Shown in pieces: positions 1 through 9,032 of a stretch of 64,000 nt of DNA. The translations under genes were made by a program, and so were the position numbers. Position 1 is the first letter of the stretch. The number at the start of each line of letters is the position of its first letter. Where the stretch lies: assembly GCA_963717955.1 (NCBI GenBank), contig CAVQXR010000001.1, forward strand, positions 1,178,001 through 1,242,000. Direction: 5' to 3'. A model generated the notes under the pieces. That model saw only the letters and a program-made list of their open reading frames with translations. It was not told the DNA's origin and searched no databases. Origin of the DNA: CAVQXR01 sp963717955 (GTDB lineage Bacteria; Actinomycetota; Thermoleophilia; Gaiellales; Gaiellaceae).

Positions 1-240
1 CTGATGCTCCGCGACGAGGTGGTCGAGGCCGTCGCAGCCGGCCGCTTCCACATCTACGCCATCGGGTCGATCGACGAGGGCCTCGCGCTCTTGACCGGAC
101 TCCCGGCGGGCGTCCACGGCCCGGACGGCGCGTTCCCGACCGGAAGCCTGCACGCGCTCGTCAACGATCGGCTCCGGGCTTTCGGCGAGCGACTCCGTGA
201 GCTGGCCCCGCAGGACGGCGACGATGACCAGGATGCCTGA
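1..240 (+). CDS. Lon-family (S16) protease, C-terminal end only
   Basis: This is the last 79 codons of a gene whose 5' part lies outside the window; the frame is open from base 1. The sequence MLRDEVVEAVAAGRFHIYAI, followed by an IDEGLALLTGLPAG stretch and a short acidic tail, matches the end of the proteolytic domain in LonB-like/Lon-related ATP-dependent proteases. In that family this helix follows the Ser-Lys catalytic dyad. The dyad and the AAA+ module are not in the window, so activity cannot be judged. The next gene is on the opposite strand about 100 bp away. The family call rests only on this tail. Confidence 0.6.
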   Translation: MMLRDEVVEAVAAGRFHIYAIGSIDEGLALLTGLPAGVHGPDGAFPTGSLHALVNDRLRAFGERLRELAPQDGDDDQDA

Positions 241-335
241 GGCGGGCCCGGGATCTTCGACCGCATCCTTGCGTGACCGAGAGGCTCGCCTACCGGGCGA
301 GCTGCCCCGTGCTCGTCGTGCGCGCTTCCTGAGCC

Positions 336-620
336 CTAGGCGGCGCGGCGCGCGTCGCCGGCCTCGGCGATTCGCCGCTCGATGTCGCGCTCGAGCCGCT
401 TGTCGCGGTCGGCACGCCGGACGATCTCGTCGGTCGGGCCGAAGCGGCTCCGCGTGCGGGTCACCCGCAGCTCGTCCCAGAGCGTCGCGATCTCCTCGTT
501 CAGGACCGCGAGCTCGTCCGCGAGCGCGGGGTCGCTGGCACGCCCCAGCTCACGCCAGAGCTCGGCGCGACGCGCCGTGGCGCGGTCGAGGTCGATCCGG
601 ATGTCGTTCTGGGTGCGCAC
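336..620 (-). CDS. small charged helical protein, unknown function
   Basis: A 94-residue protein starting at a GTG. It is rich in Arg, Glu and Ala (for example LNEEIATLWDELRVTRTRSR, DKRLERDIERRIAEAG) and is predicted by eye to be nearly all helix, possibly coiled coil. It has no Cys, no signal peptide and no membrane segment. The frame extends upstream to an ATG at 929, but those codons read as out-of-frame junk, so the GTG just before RTQNDIRIDLDR is preferred; its ribosome site is weak. The gene is convergent with the Lon fragment. I do not recognise the family. Confidence 0.5.
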   Translation of the reverse strand: MRTQNDIRIDLDRATARRAELWRELGRASDPALADELAVLNEEIATLWDELRVTRTRSRFGPTDEIVRRADRDKRLERDIERRIAEAGDARRAA

Positions 621-934
621 CGTCGCGTTCGTCCCTGTCGCTCGGCTGTCCCGGTTGGCCCGGCACCGGGGTACCGGGCCGACCGAGCCTGGAGGGAGGA
701 GGCACGCGAAGCATGTCCGCCGGCCGGCGAGCATGTTCCGGGTGCCACGAGATATCGTAGCATTCGCAGTGGGCCGGCCCGCGCGCGGGATACCGACGCG
801 GCCCGATTTCCTCGTCGACCGCGATCGTTGCGCCGATTCCTCGCGGTTGCGATGACGAAGAGGATCAGGCGGGCGGACAGGGAAGGGCTCGGCTCTGTGC
901 CATCCTGGCCGGGGACGAACGAGCACCACGTGCC
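621..934. other. intergenic, no gene seen
   Basis: This stretch of about 310 bp separates the divergent small helical gene and the LCP gene. It presumably holds both promoters. I cannot point to a convincing -35/-10 pair or operator. Confidence 0.4.
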
Positions 935-2419
935 ATGACGACGACGCCCCTCACTGCGGCTCACGCCCGGCATCCAATACGTGCTCCTCGGGCCTTTTTC
1001 GCAGGCCTCCTGTCGCTGCTCGTGCCGGGGTCCGGCCAGATGTACGCGGGCTCCTGGCGCCGAGGCGCTGGGATGCTCGCCGTGGCGGTCGTGCTGTGCA
1101 CCGCCGCGGTGGCCGTGCACGAGGACTCGCGAACGGTGCTCCGCCTGTTGCTCTCCCCGGACGCGCTGCTCGCTCTGCTCGGCGTCAACGTGGCGATCTT
1201 CCTCTGGCGCACGCACTGCGTCGTCGACGCGTACAAGCTGGCGGGCCGCCGCCGCGCGCTGACGCGAGGGCCGGCCGGGACGTTCGGCAGTCGGACGGCG
1301 GCCGTGCTGGTGCTGCTCGCCCTCATCTCCGTGCCCCACGTCGTGGCCGGCTACTACACCTACCGGGACTACGACCTGCTGACCTCCGTGTTCGCAGAGG
1401 AGGAACCGGTCGTCGCGGTCGCCGAGCCGCCCGCGCCCCGGGTGGTCGTGCCGACGGGGATCATCGGCTCGGTCGGTGGTCCGACCGTCGGCGGGGCCGA
1501 CCCGGAAGGGACGATCCTCGTCGCGGAGCCCGAACCGCCGGAGCCGCCGCCGTTCTGGCAGGAGCGGGGCCGGCTCAACGTCCTGCTCGTCGGCGCGGAC
1601 GCAGGGCCGGGCCGATGGGGCCTTCGCACCGACACGATGATCGTCGTCAGTATCGATACCGACACGAAGCAGACGGCGATCTTCAGCGTGCCGCGGAACC
1701 TGCAGGGCGTTCCGTTCCCGCCCGTGGCACAGACCGACCTCGCGACGTTCCCGGATATCCTGAACGCCCTCTGGCAGTACGCAGAGGCCCGGCCCGAGCT
1801 CTTCCCGGGCGCCCGCGAGCCCGGCGCGACCGCGCTGAAGGCGACGATCGGGCATCTGCTCGCCCTGCGCATCGACTACTACGCGATGGTTGACCTGCGC
1901 GGGTTCGTCGAGGTCGTCGACGCCCTTGGAGGCGTGACCGTGAACGTCCCCCGGCCGATCTACGATGCGGGCGTCTCGCCGCCGACCGAGGACGAGGGCC
2001 GGATCGTGCTCGACCTCGACGCAGGCCGTCAGCGACTGGACGGCCGCACCGCCCTCGCCTACGTGCGCACGCGGTGGGCCACGAGCGACTACGACCGGAT
2101 GCAGCGCCAGCGGTGCACCATCGCGGCGCTGGCGAGCCAGGCGAGCCTCTCGAACCTGCTGAAGGCGTTCCCGAAGCTCGCGACGACGATGAAGGAGTAC
2201 ATACGGACGGACATCCCCGTGAAGCAGCTTCCCGACCTGATCGAGCTGATCACCTCGATCGAGACGAGCCGGATGGTCGCAGTCAGCTTCGTGCCGCCGA
2301 CCTACAGCCGGTACGCGGACCCGCCAGAGCTCCGGTCGGCGGTCCGCGCCGCCCTCCGGGCCGAGCCACGCCCCGACGAGAGCGCCGGCCTCGTCGCCGT
2401 TTCACAGGCCTGCGCCTAG
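935..2419 (+). CDS. LytR-CpsA-Psr (LCP) family protein
   Basis: A 494-residue membrane protein. LCP proteins transfer undecaprenyl-linked glycopolymers (teichoic acid, arabinogalactan or capsule) onto peptidoglycan at the outer face of the membrane. Hydrophobic stretches lie at about residues 20-40, 45-62, 77-93 and 122-142. An acidic/proline linker follows, then the LCP catalytic domain from about residue 210: NVLLVGAD, RTDTMIVVSID, FSVPRNL, YYAMVDLRGFVEVVDALGGV and LAYVRTRWATSDYDRMQRQR. These Asp/Arg positions bind the pyrophosphate lipid in the family. Several N-terminal membrane segments are more than the single one of classic LytR. The TAG stop is the left CTAG flank of repeat copy A. 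Confidence 0.88.
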   Translation: MTTTPLTAAHARHPIRAPRAFFAGLLSLLVPGSGQMYAGSWRRGAGMLAVAVVLCTAAVAVHEDSRTVLRLLLSPDALLALLGVNVAIFLWRTHCVVDAYKLAGRRRALTRGPAGTFGSRTAAVLVLLALISVPHVVAGYYTYRDYDLLTSVFAEEEPVVAVAEPPAPRVVVPTGIIGSVGGPTVGGADPEGTILVAEPEPPEPPPFWQERGRLNVLLVGADAGPGRWGLRTDTMIVVSIDTDTKQTAIFSVPRNLQGVPFPPVAQTDLATFPDILNALWQYAEARPELFPGAREPGATALKATIGHLLALRIDYYAMVDLRGFVEVVDALGGVTVNVPRPIYDAGVSPPTEDEGRIVLDLDAGRQRLDGRTALAYVRTRWATSDYDRMQRQRCTIAALASQASLSNLLKAFPKLATTMKEYIRTDIPVKQLPDLIELITSIETSRMVAVSFVPPTYSRYADPPELRSAVRAALRAEPRPDESAGLVAVSQACA

Positions 2420-2583
2420 TGCTCCGTCTCAGAAATCGCCTTGCACTCCAGGCCGCTGCAACGCGTCGCCATGCGGCGTCCTCGGTCGCGCCCGTATCCA
2501 CCAATACGGGCGCTCCCTGCGTCCTTGCCTGGCTCGCGTTTCGCGCGCTCTAGCGTCAAGGGAATTCCGAGACGGAGCACTAG
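2416..2583. repeat. MITE-like repeat, copy A (160 bp plus CTAG duplications)
   Basis: A 160-bp unit (2420-2579) sits between two CTAG tetramers. Its ends are inverted: TGCTCCGTCTC on the left and GAGACGGAGCA on the right. The middle has a perfect hairpin, GCGCCCGTAT/ATACGGGCGC, next to the conserved core CTCCCTGCGTCCTTG. The left CTAG contains the stop codon of the LCP gene. Copy B (14810-14977) has exactly the same size and CTAG flanks in the opposite orientation, and a degenerate copy C lies near 52415-52581. Four-base CTAG (YTAR) target duplication is the habit of the IS5 group, so a non-autonomous IS5-like element is the simplest reading. No transposase is encoded. Confidence 0.75.
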
Positions 2584-2680
2584 CCGCGTCCGTCGTCGCT
2601 GCCCGCTCGGCGGCGCCACGGCCACCCTGTCCGCGGTTTCCCCCCGCGCCGAGGCCCCGAACGCGTCGTGACGAGCGACG

Positions 2681-3736
2681 TCAGGCGGCGTCGCGCAGGG
2701 CGAGCAGCTCGCGCTCGACGGCCAGATGCTTCAGCGCCTCCGCCTCGAGCGCCCGCACCCGCTCCCGCGAGATCCTCAGCGAGCGCGCGATGTGCTCGAT
2801 CGTGTGCGGACCCCCGTTGCCGACCCCGTAGCGCAGGCTGACGACCTCGCGCTCGAGCTCGGGAAGCTCGGCGACGGCCCGCCGCAACGCCTCCTCGGCG
2901 AGCGTGATCCCGACCTCCTCCGCGGGTCCTTCCCCCTCGGCCACGATGAGCTCGGCAAGACTCGCCTCCCCGTCGCCGACCGGCCGGTCGAGGCTCGTCA
3001 CCGCGCGGGCGGCCGCCCTGACCTCCTCGAGCTGCTCGAGGGTCAACCCGGCGGCCTCGACGAGCTCGGCGTCCCCCGGGGCCCGACCCAGGCGGGCCGT
3101 CAACTCGCGCTGGGCCCGCGCCAGCTTTCGCTCGCGGTCGGCAACATGCACCGGAATGCGGATCGTACGGCCACGGTTGACGATCCCGCGCTGGATCGCC
3201 TGGCGGATCCACCACGTCGCATACGTCGAGAACTTGAAGCCGCGGCGCCAGTCGAACTTCTCGACGGCCCGGATCAGGCCGAGAATGCCCTCCTGCACGA
3301 GGTCGAGGAGCGGCGGATCGGGCTGCGACGGGCTCCAGTACCGCCGTGCGATCGAGACGACGAGCCGGAGGTTCGAGTTCACCATGAGGTCCTTCGCCGC
3401 CTTGTCGCCTCGCTCGATCCGCTTCGCGAGCTCGACCTCCTGCCGGGCCGTGAGGAGCGGGTAGCGGCCGATCTCGTTCATGAAGAGCTGGAACGCGTCG
3501 ACGGTGGCCGTGGCGAGATCGCCGTTGCCGATCCGCGTCGGTGCGACCTGGGAGCGGGCACAGTCGTCGTGGACGTCGATCCCGTGCGCCTCGAGCTCCT
3601 CGTAGATCCGCTCGACCTCGGCCTCGTCGAGCTCGAGCGTCTCGGTCAGCTCCTCGAGCTCGGACACCTCGACAGAGCCGCGTTCCTCGCCCCGCTCGAG
3701 CATGGCGGCGATCTCGGCCTCGGTGCGGGCGCTCAT
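2681..3736 (-). CDS. RNA polymerase sigma factor, sigma-70 group 1/2 type
   Basis: A 351-residue sigma factor that directs RNA polymerase to promoters. An acidic helical N-terminus (residues 1-75) precedes region 1.2 (DAFQLFMNEIGRYPLLTARQ, from residue 80). Region 2 includes NLRLVVSIARRY and the -10 recognition/melting helix FDWRRGFKFSTYATWWIRQA (161-180). Region 3 starts at IPVHVADRERKL, and region 4 has the helix-turn-helix HTIEHIARSLRISRERVRAL (311-330). A short insert (SPSQPDPP) sits before LLDLVQEG, where most RpoD/HrdB proteins have a shorter loop. The ATG before SARTEAEIAAML is chosen because upstream codons in the frame look non-coding. It could be a principal-like alternative sigma rather than RpoD itself. 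Confidence 0.88.
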   Translation of the reverse strand: MSARTEAEIAAMLERGEERGSVEVSELEELTETLELDEAEVERIYEELEAHGIDVHDDCARSQVAPTRIGNGDLATATVDAFQLFMNEIGRYPLLTARQEVELAKRIERGDKAAKDLMVNSNLRLVVSIARRYWSPSQPDPPLLDLVQEGILGLIRAVEKFDWRRGFKFSTYATWWIRQAIQRGIVNRGRTIRIPVHVADRERKLARAQRELTARLGRAPGDAELVEAAGLTLEQLEEVRAAARAVTSLDRPVGDGEASLAELIVAEGEGPAEEVGITLAEEALRRAVAELPELEREVVSLRYGVGNGGPHTIEHIARSLRISRERVRALEAEALKHLAVERELLALRDAA

Positions 3737-3816
3737 GAGCTCATGATGCCCTGCTCCCCGGCCGGCGCGCATCGGTGACCCGCCGGATCGTTCGGTGCGG
3801 GAAAACCACACCGGGG

Positions 3817-6204
3817 TCAGCGCCGGCCGGACCTCCGGTCCGCGGGTGCTCCTGGCCTGATCCCGGCCAGCCAGAGGACAGCCATGCCGGGGACGGCGCC
3901 TGCGGCAGCCAACCCAAGCGCGTCTCGTCCGGGCAGGGCCAGCTCGAAGAAATCGCGGGCGACCGGTAGCGTGAGCGTGAGCACGAACAGCGCTCCCATG
4001 GCCGTGCACAGCCCGGCCACCGCCGCGGTGCGGCGCGCGCCCGACCCCTCGATCGAGAGGATCAGGTACAGGCCGAGAACGAGCAGGATCGTGCTCGCTA
4101 CTACGCGCGCCTCGGCCAGCGGGAGCTCGATCACCTCGCGCGCGACGAGGTACGGGCCCACGACCGAGGCGCCGATCACGGTCCCGGCGACGAGCGAGAA
4201 GGTAACCACCTCCCGCAGGAACGCGTCGGGGCGCCAGCGCCCCGAGCTCGGCGCCAACGCCAGGAAGAAGCCTGGCACTCCGATCGTCAAGGTCGTCACG
4301 AGCGTCAGGTGGCGTGGCAGGAATGGATAGTCCACCGGCGCAAGGCCGGCCGTGAGCACGACGAAGCCGGCGAAGACGACCTTCGAGACGAACAGCTTCG
4401 CCACACGCTGCAGGTTTCGCAACAGCTTCTGCCCCTCACCGACCATCGGCGGCACCGACGCGAAGTCCCCGCTGACGAGCACGAGGTCGGCGACGCTGCG
4501 TGCCATCTGCGAGCCGGAGGCCTGCGCGATCGCCAGGCGGGCCTCCTTGAGCGCGGGAACGTCGTTGACTCCGTCGCCGAGCATGCCGACGTAGCGGCCC
4601 TCCTCTCGCAGGGCGCGAACGACCCGCTGCTTGTCGTCGGGTGAGATCCTGCCGACGACGCGAGCCGCCCGCACGTGCGCGGCGAGCGCCTCCGGCTCGC
4701 CGGGCAGCGCACGCCCGTCCGCCGGGCTCGCCCCGCCGAGCCCGGCATCCGCAGCGATCGCCCCCACCGTCTCGGGCGCGTCGCCGGACAGGACGAGCAG
4801 CTCGACACCCTCGAGCCGGAGGTACTCGACGGCCGCGGGCGCCTCCGACCGTAGCCGTTCGGCGAGGACGACGAGTCCCATCGGCTCGACCTCACGCGGC
4901 GGGACCGGCGACCCGCCACGCTCGCCGGGCGCGTCGGCTGCACGGCCGAAGGCGAGGACACGACGGCCGCTCGCCGCCTCGCGGCGCGCACGATCGGCCA
5001 GCCCGCCGACCAGCAGCTCCTCCGGCGCGCCGAGCACGAACCAGCCGTCCTCGAGCGAGAGCGCGCTGAACCGCCAGCGCGAGGAGAACGGGATCGAGCT
5101 CGCCGGCCGCGCGGCTGTCCCCGGGCACGCCAGCCCGATCGCGTCGATCGTCGCATTGCGCAGCGGAGCGCTCGCGGCAAACCGGCCGAGGCAGCGCCGC
5201 AGCTCGTCGTCGCCGACGCCGGGGGCAGCGACGAGCTCGACGAGGCGGAGCCGTGCCTCGGTCAGCGTTCCCGTCTTGTCGATGCACATCGTGTCGACCG
5301 AGGCCAGTGACTCGATCGCATTCAGCTGCTGCGCGAGCGCCCCGCGGCCGGCCATTCGCAGCGCGGAGACGGCGAACGTCAGGCTCGTCAACAGGATGAG
5401 CCCCTCGGGGACGAGGTTCACGATCCCCGCGACGGCTATGGGGATCGCCTCGTCCACGGGCACGTCGCGCAGCCACAGCGAGATCCCGAGCGCGACCGCG
5501 ATCGGGACCATGACGAGCACGAGCCCGATGAGGAGACGGTCGAGCGCGAGCTCGAGGGGCGACCGTGGATGCCGGAAGCTCCGCGCCACGCTCGCGATCC
5601 GCTCCGCGTAGCTCTCGGGGCCGACGGCGGTGACGCGGTAGGCGCCTGAGCCGTCGACGGCGAACGAGCCCGAGCGCACCTGACCGCCCACGTCCCGCGC
5701 GGCGGCCGTCGACTCGCCGGTGAGGTTCGATTCGTCGAGGCGCAGCCCGTCGCTCTCGACGAGGTCGCCGTCGGCGACGACCTGGTCGCCGGCCGCGAGG
5801 ATCACGAGGTCGCCCGGGACGACCTCGTCCACGTGGAGCGCCCGCACGTGCCCCGAGCGGACGACGCCGGCGGTGGGCGCGACGAGCGCGCTGAGCCGGT
5901 CGAGCGCCCTCTTGGCGCGCACCTCCTGGGCGATCCCGATCGCCGTGTTCGCGGCGAGGATCCCGAGGAAGAGCGCGTCACGCCAGTCGGCGAAGGCGAG
6001 CGTGACCATGCCGAAGAATCCGAGGATCGCATTGAAGATCGTGAAGACGTTGGCCCGGACGATGCTCGCGTAGGAACGGCTCGTCGGCGGCCGGCGCACG
6101 GGGCCGCGCAGCTCGAGACGCCGCGCGGCGTCCGCGTCGGAGAGGCCCTCCACACCGGCCGGTAGCACCACCGGCCCGGCGCCCGCCGGGGTCGGGCCGT
6201 TCAT
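3817..6204 (-). CDS. cation-transporting P-type ATPase, CtpE-like
   Basis: A 795-residue P-type ATPase, the same size as mycobacterial CtpE, which takes up calcium. It has the actuator motif DESNLTGES (157-165), the phosphorylated Asp in DKTGTLTE (Asp309), the hinge MLGDGVNDVPALKEARLAIA, and an ion-site PEGL motif in membrane segment 4 (about 266-269), as in Ca/Mg-type pumps. No N-terminal heavy-metal domain and no CPC motif are present, so a copper/zinc exporter is unlikely. The start is the ATG before NGPTPAG; upstream in-frame codons are poor. Only 10 bp separate it from the upstream universal stress gene on the same strand, so the two are probably one transcript. Substrate is inferred by family only. 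Confidence 0.85.
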   Translation of the reverse strand: MNGPTPAGAGPVVLPAGVEGLSDADAARRLELRGPVRRPPTSRSYASIVRANVFTIFNAILGFFGMVTLAFADWRDALFLGILAANTAIGIAQEVRAKRALDRLSALVAPTAGVVRSGHVRALHVDEVVPGDLVILAAGDQVVADGDLVESDGLRLDESNLTGESTAAARDVGGQVRSGSFAVDGSGAYRVTAVGPESYAERIASVARSFRHPRSPLELALDRLLIGLVLVMVPIAVALGISLWLRDVPVDEAIPIAVAGIVNLVPEGLILLTSLTFAVSALRMAGRGALAQQLNAIESLASVDTMCIDKTGTLTEARLRLVELVAAPGVGDDELRRCLGRFAASAPLRNATIDAIGLACPGTAARPASSIPFSSRWRFSALSLEDGWFVLGAPEELLVGGLADRARREAASGRRVLAFGRAADAPGERGGSPVPPREVEPMGLVVLAERLRSEAPAAVEYLRLEGVELLVLSGDAPETVGAIAADAGLGGASPADGRALPGEPEALAAHVRAARVVGRISPDDKQRVVRALREEGRYVGMLGDGVNDVPALKEARLAIAQASGSQMARSVADLVLVSGDFASVPPMVGEGQKLLRNLQRVAKLFVSKVVFAGFVVLTAGLAPVDYPFLPRHLTLVTTLTIGVPGFFLALAPSSGRWRPDAFLREVVTFSLVAGTVIGASVVGPYLVAREVIELPLAEARVVASTILLVLGLYLILSIEGSGARRTAAVAGLCTAMGALFVLTLTLPVARDFFELALPGRDALGLAAAGAVPGMAVLWLAGIRPGAPADRRSGRR

Positions 6205-6214
6205 CGTGGAACCG

Positions 6215-6679
6215 TCAGCCGTTCCGGTCGGCCGGTACGACGACGATCGGGCAGCGCGCATGCCGGACACAGTGATCGGCGACCGACCCGAGCAGCAGGC
6301 CGGCGAAGCCGCCGTGCCCCCGGGCACCGACGACGAGAAGCTCGGCGCCTCGGCTCTCCTCGATCAGCAGCGCGGCGGGATTCCCCTCGACGACCGCGGA
6401 CTCGACGGTCGCGCCGCCAGTGTCTCCGCCGACCTCGGCGACCACGCGCGCGAGCAGCGCGGCCGCTACGTCCCGAACCGCGGCCTCCACCTCCGGCAGC
6501 CGCGGCGCGGGCTGCGGCGGAAGCTCGAGCACGAAGGGCCCGGGGAACTCGGTCAGCGGGAGACGGAACACATGCACGGCACGGACGGTGGCCGAGCGCG
6601 GCCGCGCCTCGGCGAGCGCGAAGCGAAGCGCCGCGCGGCTGCCCGGGGAGGCGTCGACGCCGACGACGATCCGGCCCAC
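6215..6679 (-). CDS. universal stress protein, UspA domain
   Basis: A single-domain 154-residue Usp protein. It starts MGRIVVGVDASPGSRAALRF and ends with the nucleotide-binding signature GARGHGGFAGLLLGS followed by CPIVVVPADRNG. The G-2x-G-9x-G-S pattern is complete, so it belongs to the ATP-binding class. It lies immediately upstream of the P-type ATPase gene on the same strand (10-bp gap) and may be co-expressed with it under stress. Usp proteins are cytoplasmic and mostly of undefined partner, so the pairing with the pump is the only hint of a role. Confidence 0.88.
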   Translation of the reverse strand: MGRIVVGVDASPGSRAALRFALAEARPRSATVRAVHVFRLPLTEFPGPFVLELPPQPAPRLPEVEAAVRDVAAALLARVVAEVGGDTGGATVESAVVEGNPAALLIEESRGAELLVVGARGHGGFAGLLLGSVADHCVRHARCPIVVVPADRNG

Positions 6680-6800
6680 GCCCGAAATCTACGGCTTGCG
6701 CGCCCGGTCGGCGGGCTACGCCCTTCGAGGGATACCCATCCGGGGGATCAGACCCGATGCCTCAGGCAACCACCGTCCTCCCAACGAAGGAAGCAATCGA

Positions 6801-7559
6801 ATGCTGCGGCTCTCACCCGATCGAGGACCGGGCACGCCCGAGAACGACGGTCTCGCCGAGTCCTATCGGCGCCTGGCGGAGATCTTCCACGTGGTCCTCG
6901 CCGAGGAGAACCTCGACTCGCGGCTGCGAGAGATCGCGGACACGGTGGACGAGCTCGTCACGAACGACCCGCTGACCGTCCTCTAGGCCGACGAGGCCAA
7001 GCGCGTCCTCGTTCCGGTCCTCGCGCGCGACCCCGCGCGGCGGTCATGCGTCGACCCATCCTCGCGAGCTCGCCTCCCTGTCGGTCACTGTCGGCGACCG
7101 GTTCGGGATCGACGGCGTGCGCCGTCGCCATCTCCAGCTCGCCGCGCTGCTCCACGACATCGGCACGATCGGCTTCCCGACGAAGATCCGCACGAAACGT
7201 GGTCGCTGACCGCCGAGGAGCGGTCGATCCTCGAGCTGCACCCCGAGCTCGGGGAGCGCATCCTCTCGAGCGTCTCCGAGCTCGCCGAGGTGCGGCGGAT
7301 CGTCCGCCACTGTCACGAGCGCTTCGACGGCACCGGGTACCCCGACGCCCTCGCAGGCGAGCACATTCCGCTCGAGCCGCGGATCATCCTCGTCTGCGAC
7401 GCGTACCTCGCGATGACCGAGGCGAGGCCGGATCGCGGCCCGCTCGAGCCGGCGTTGGTGGACGCCGAGCTGCGTCGCGGCGCCGGCACGCAGTTCGACC
7501 CCGGCGTCGTCGCCGTGCTGCTCGAGGCGCTTCGGCATGCCGCCGCCGACGCCGCCTGA
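6801..7559 (+). pseudogene. decayed GAF / HD-GYP domain gene
   Basis: From an ATG with a GAAGGAAG ribosome site, the frame reads as the start of a GAF sensor domain (RRLAEIFHVVLAEENLDSRL, IADTVDELV). It hits TAG at 6984-6986, and GAF-like sequence (ADEAKRVLVPVLARD) continues straight after it. Most of the GAF domain is then missing. From about 7060 an HD-GYP domain appears in shifted frames: LLHDIGTIGFPTKIR, then after a frameshift near 7197 the remainder, with CHERFDGTGYP and VCDAYLAMTEARP. HD-GYP domains hydrolyse cyclic di-GMP. The stop, the internal deletion and at least one frameshift make it a pseudogene. The HD and GYP motifs survive, which suggests fairly recent loss. Confidence 0.75.
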
Positions 7560-7598
7560 GCGCTCGCCCCCCGGGTCGGCCCACTAGGGTACGCGCCC

Positions 7599-8987
7599 GT
7601 GGACGGCGGCCCCGACCGGCACCGCGACGGCGCCCACGAGGCCGAACGGCTCGGCCCCGTTCCGCCGCTCCCGGACCAGCCGCCCCCGGTCGTTCCCTCG
7701 CCGGCGCGGGCGCCCGGCGGCGGGCTGAGGAGGCTCGGGTCGCTCGTCGTCGTCGACGTCGCCCCGCTCCGGCGCCACCGGGACTTCCGCCTGCTCTTCG
7801 CGAGCCAGACCGTCTCTGAGCTCGGCTCCTTCCTCACCTTCGTCGCCGTTCCCTACCAGGCGTTCCAGCTCACCGGGTCGTCGCTGATCGTCGGTCTGAT
7901 CTCGCTCGCCGAGCTCCTGCCGATCCTCCTCGTCTCGTTCGTCGGCGGCGCGCTCGCCGACGCGCGCGACCGCCGCCGCCTGGTCCAGCTCGCGGAGATC
8001 GGGGGCGGGCTCTCGGCGGGCCTGCTGCTCGCGAACGCGCTCCTGTCCGAGCCGCGCGTCGCGATCCTGTTCGTCGCCGCCGCGGTGGGCGCAGCGGCCT
8101 ACGCGATCCTGCGTCCGGCCCTCGACTCGATGGTGCCGCGGCTCGTCGAGCGCGACGAGCTTCAGGGCGCGAGCGCGCTCGCGAGCTTTCGGATGAACAC
8201 GGCGGCGATCGCGGGCCCGGCGATCGCCGGCGTGCTGATCGCGACCGTCGGGATCTCCGCGACGTACGCGATCGATGCCGGAACCTACGCGGTCTCGTTC
8301 GTCCTGCTCGGCGTGATGCGCCGCATGCCGCCGCCCGAGAACGCCGAACGCCCGAGCCTCCGCCGGGTCGTCGAGGGGCTCCGCTACGCGCGGAGCCGGC
8401 CGGAGCTGCTCGGCACATACACGGTCGACATCGTCGCGATGCTGTTCGGGATGCCGATCGCGCTCTTCCCCGCCTTCGCAGAGGAGTTCGGGGGCCCCGG
8501 CGTCCTCGGGCTCCTCTACGCCGCTCCGTCGATCGGCTCGATCGCCGCCTCGCTGACGAGCGGGTGGACACGCCGGGTGCACCGGCATGGCCTGGCGGTG
8601 GTCATCGCGGCGGGCGTGTGGGGCGTCGGTATCACCGCGTTCGGACTCTCCCCCGGGCTTCCGCTCGCGCTGGCGAGCCTCGCCCTCGCCGGTGCGGCCG
8701 ACTCGGTCAGCGGGATCTTCCGCTCGACGATCTGGAACCAGACGATCCCCGACCACCTGCGCGGCCGTATGGCCGGCATCGAAATGATCAGCTACACGGG
8801 CGGGCCCCTGCTCGGCAACGTCGAGTCCGGCGTCGTCGCGGCCTTCGCCGGCATCCGGGCCTCCGCCGTCTCCGGCGGCATCCTCTGCATCGTCGGCGTC
8901 GCCGGCGTCGCGCTCGCGACGCCGGCGCTGCTTCGCTACGACGCCCGCATGCACCCGGCGGGCGCCGCTTCCGACCGCGGCGCGTAG
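7599..8987 (+). CDS. MFS transporter, EntS-like exporter family
   Basis: A 462-residue major facilitator. After a proline-rich cytoplasmic N-terminus of about 45 residues comes the first membrane helix region (FRLLFASQTVSELGSFLTFVAVPYQ). The loop 2-3 signature GGALADARDRRRLVQ follows, and about 12 hydrophobic segments in all. The paired FRMNTAAIAGPAIAGVLIA stretch and the C-terminal LLGNVESGVVAAFAGIRASA match the enterobactin-exporter/MFS_3 group, which moves siderophores or drugs outward by proton antiport. It starts at GTG, the only plausible start in the long N-terminus. It stands alone between a pseudogene and a small convergent gene, so no substrate can be given. Confidence 0.82.
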   Translation: MDGGPDRHRDGAHEAERLGPVPPLPDQPPPVVPSPARAPGGGLRRLGSLVVVDVAPLRRHRDFRLLFASQTVSELGSFLTFVAVPYQAFQLTGSSLIVGLISLAELLPILLVSFVGGALADARDRRRLVQLAEIGGGLSAGLLLANALLSEPRVAILFVAAAVGAAAYAILRPALDSMVPRLVERDELQGASALASFRMNTAAIAGPAIAGVLIATVGISATYAIDAGTYAVSFVLLGVMRRMPPPENAERPSLRRVVEGLRYARSRPELLGTYTVDIVAMLFGMPIALFPAFAEEFGGPGVLGLLYAAPSIGSIAASLTSGWTRRVHRHGLAVVIAAGVWGVGITAFGLSPGLPLALASLALAGAADSVSGIFRSTIWNQTIPDHLRGRMAGIEMISYTGGPLLGNVESGVVAAFAGIRASAVSGGILCIVGVAGVALATPALLRYDARMHPAGAASDRGA

Positions 8988-9032
8988 GGCGAAGCCGGCG
9001 GCCGGTCGACGGCCGGTCGTGGACGCTTGCCG

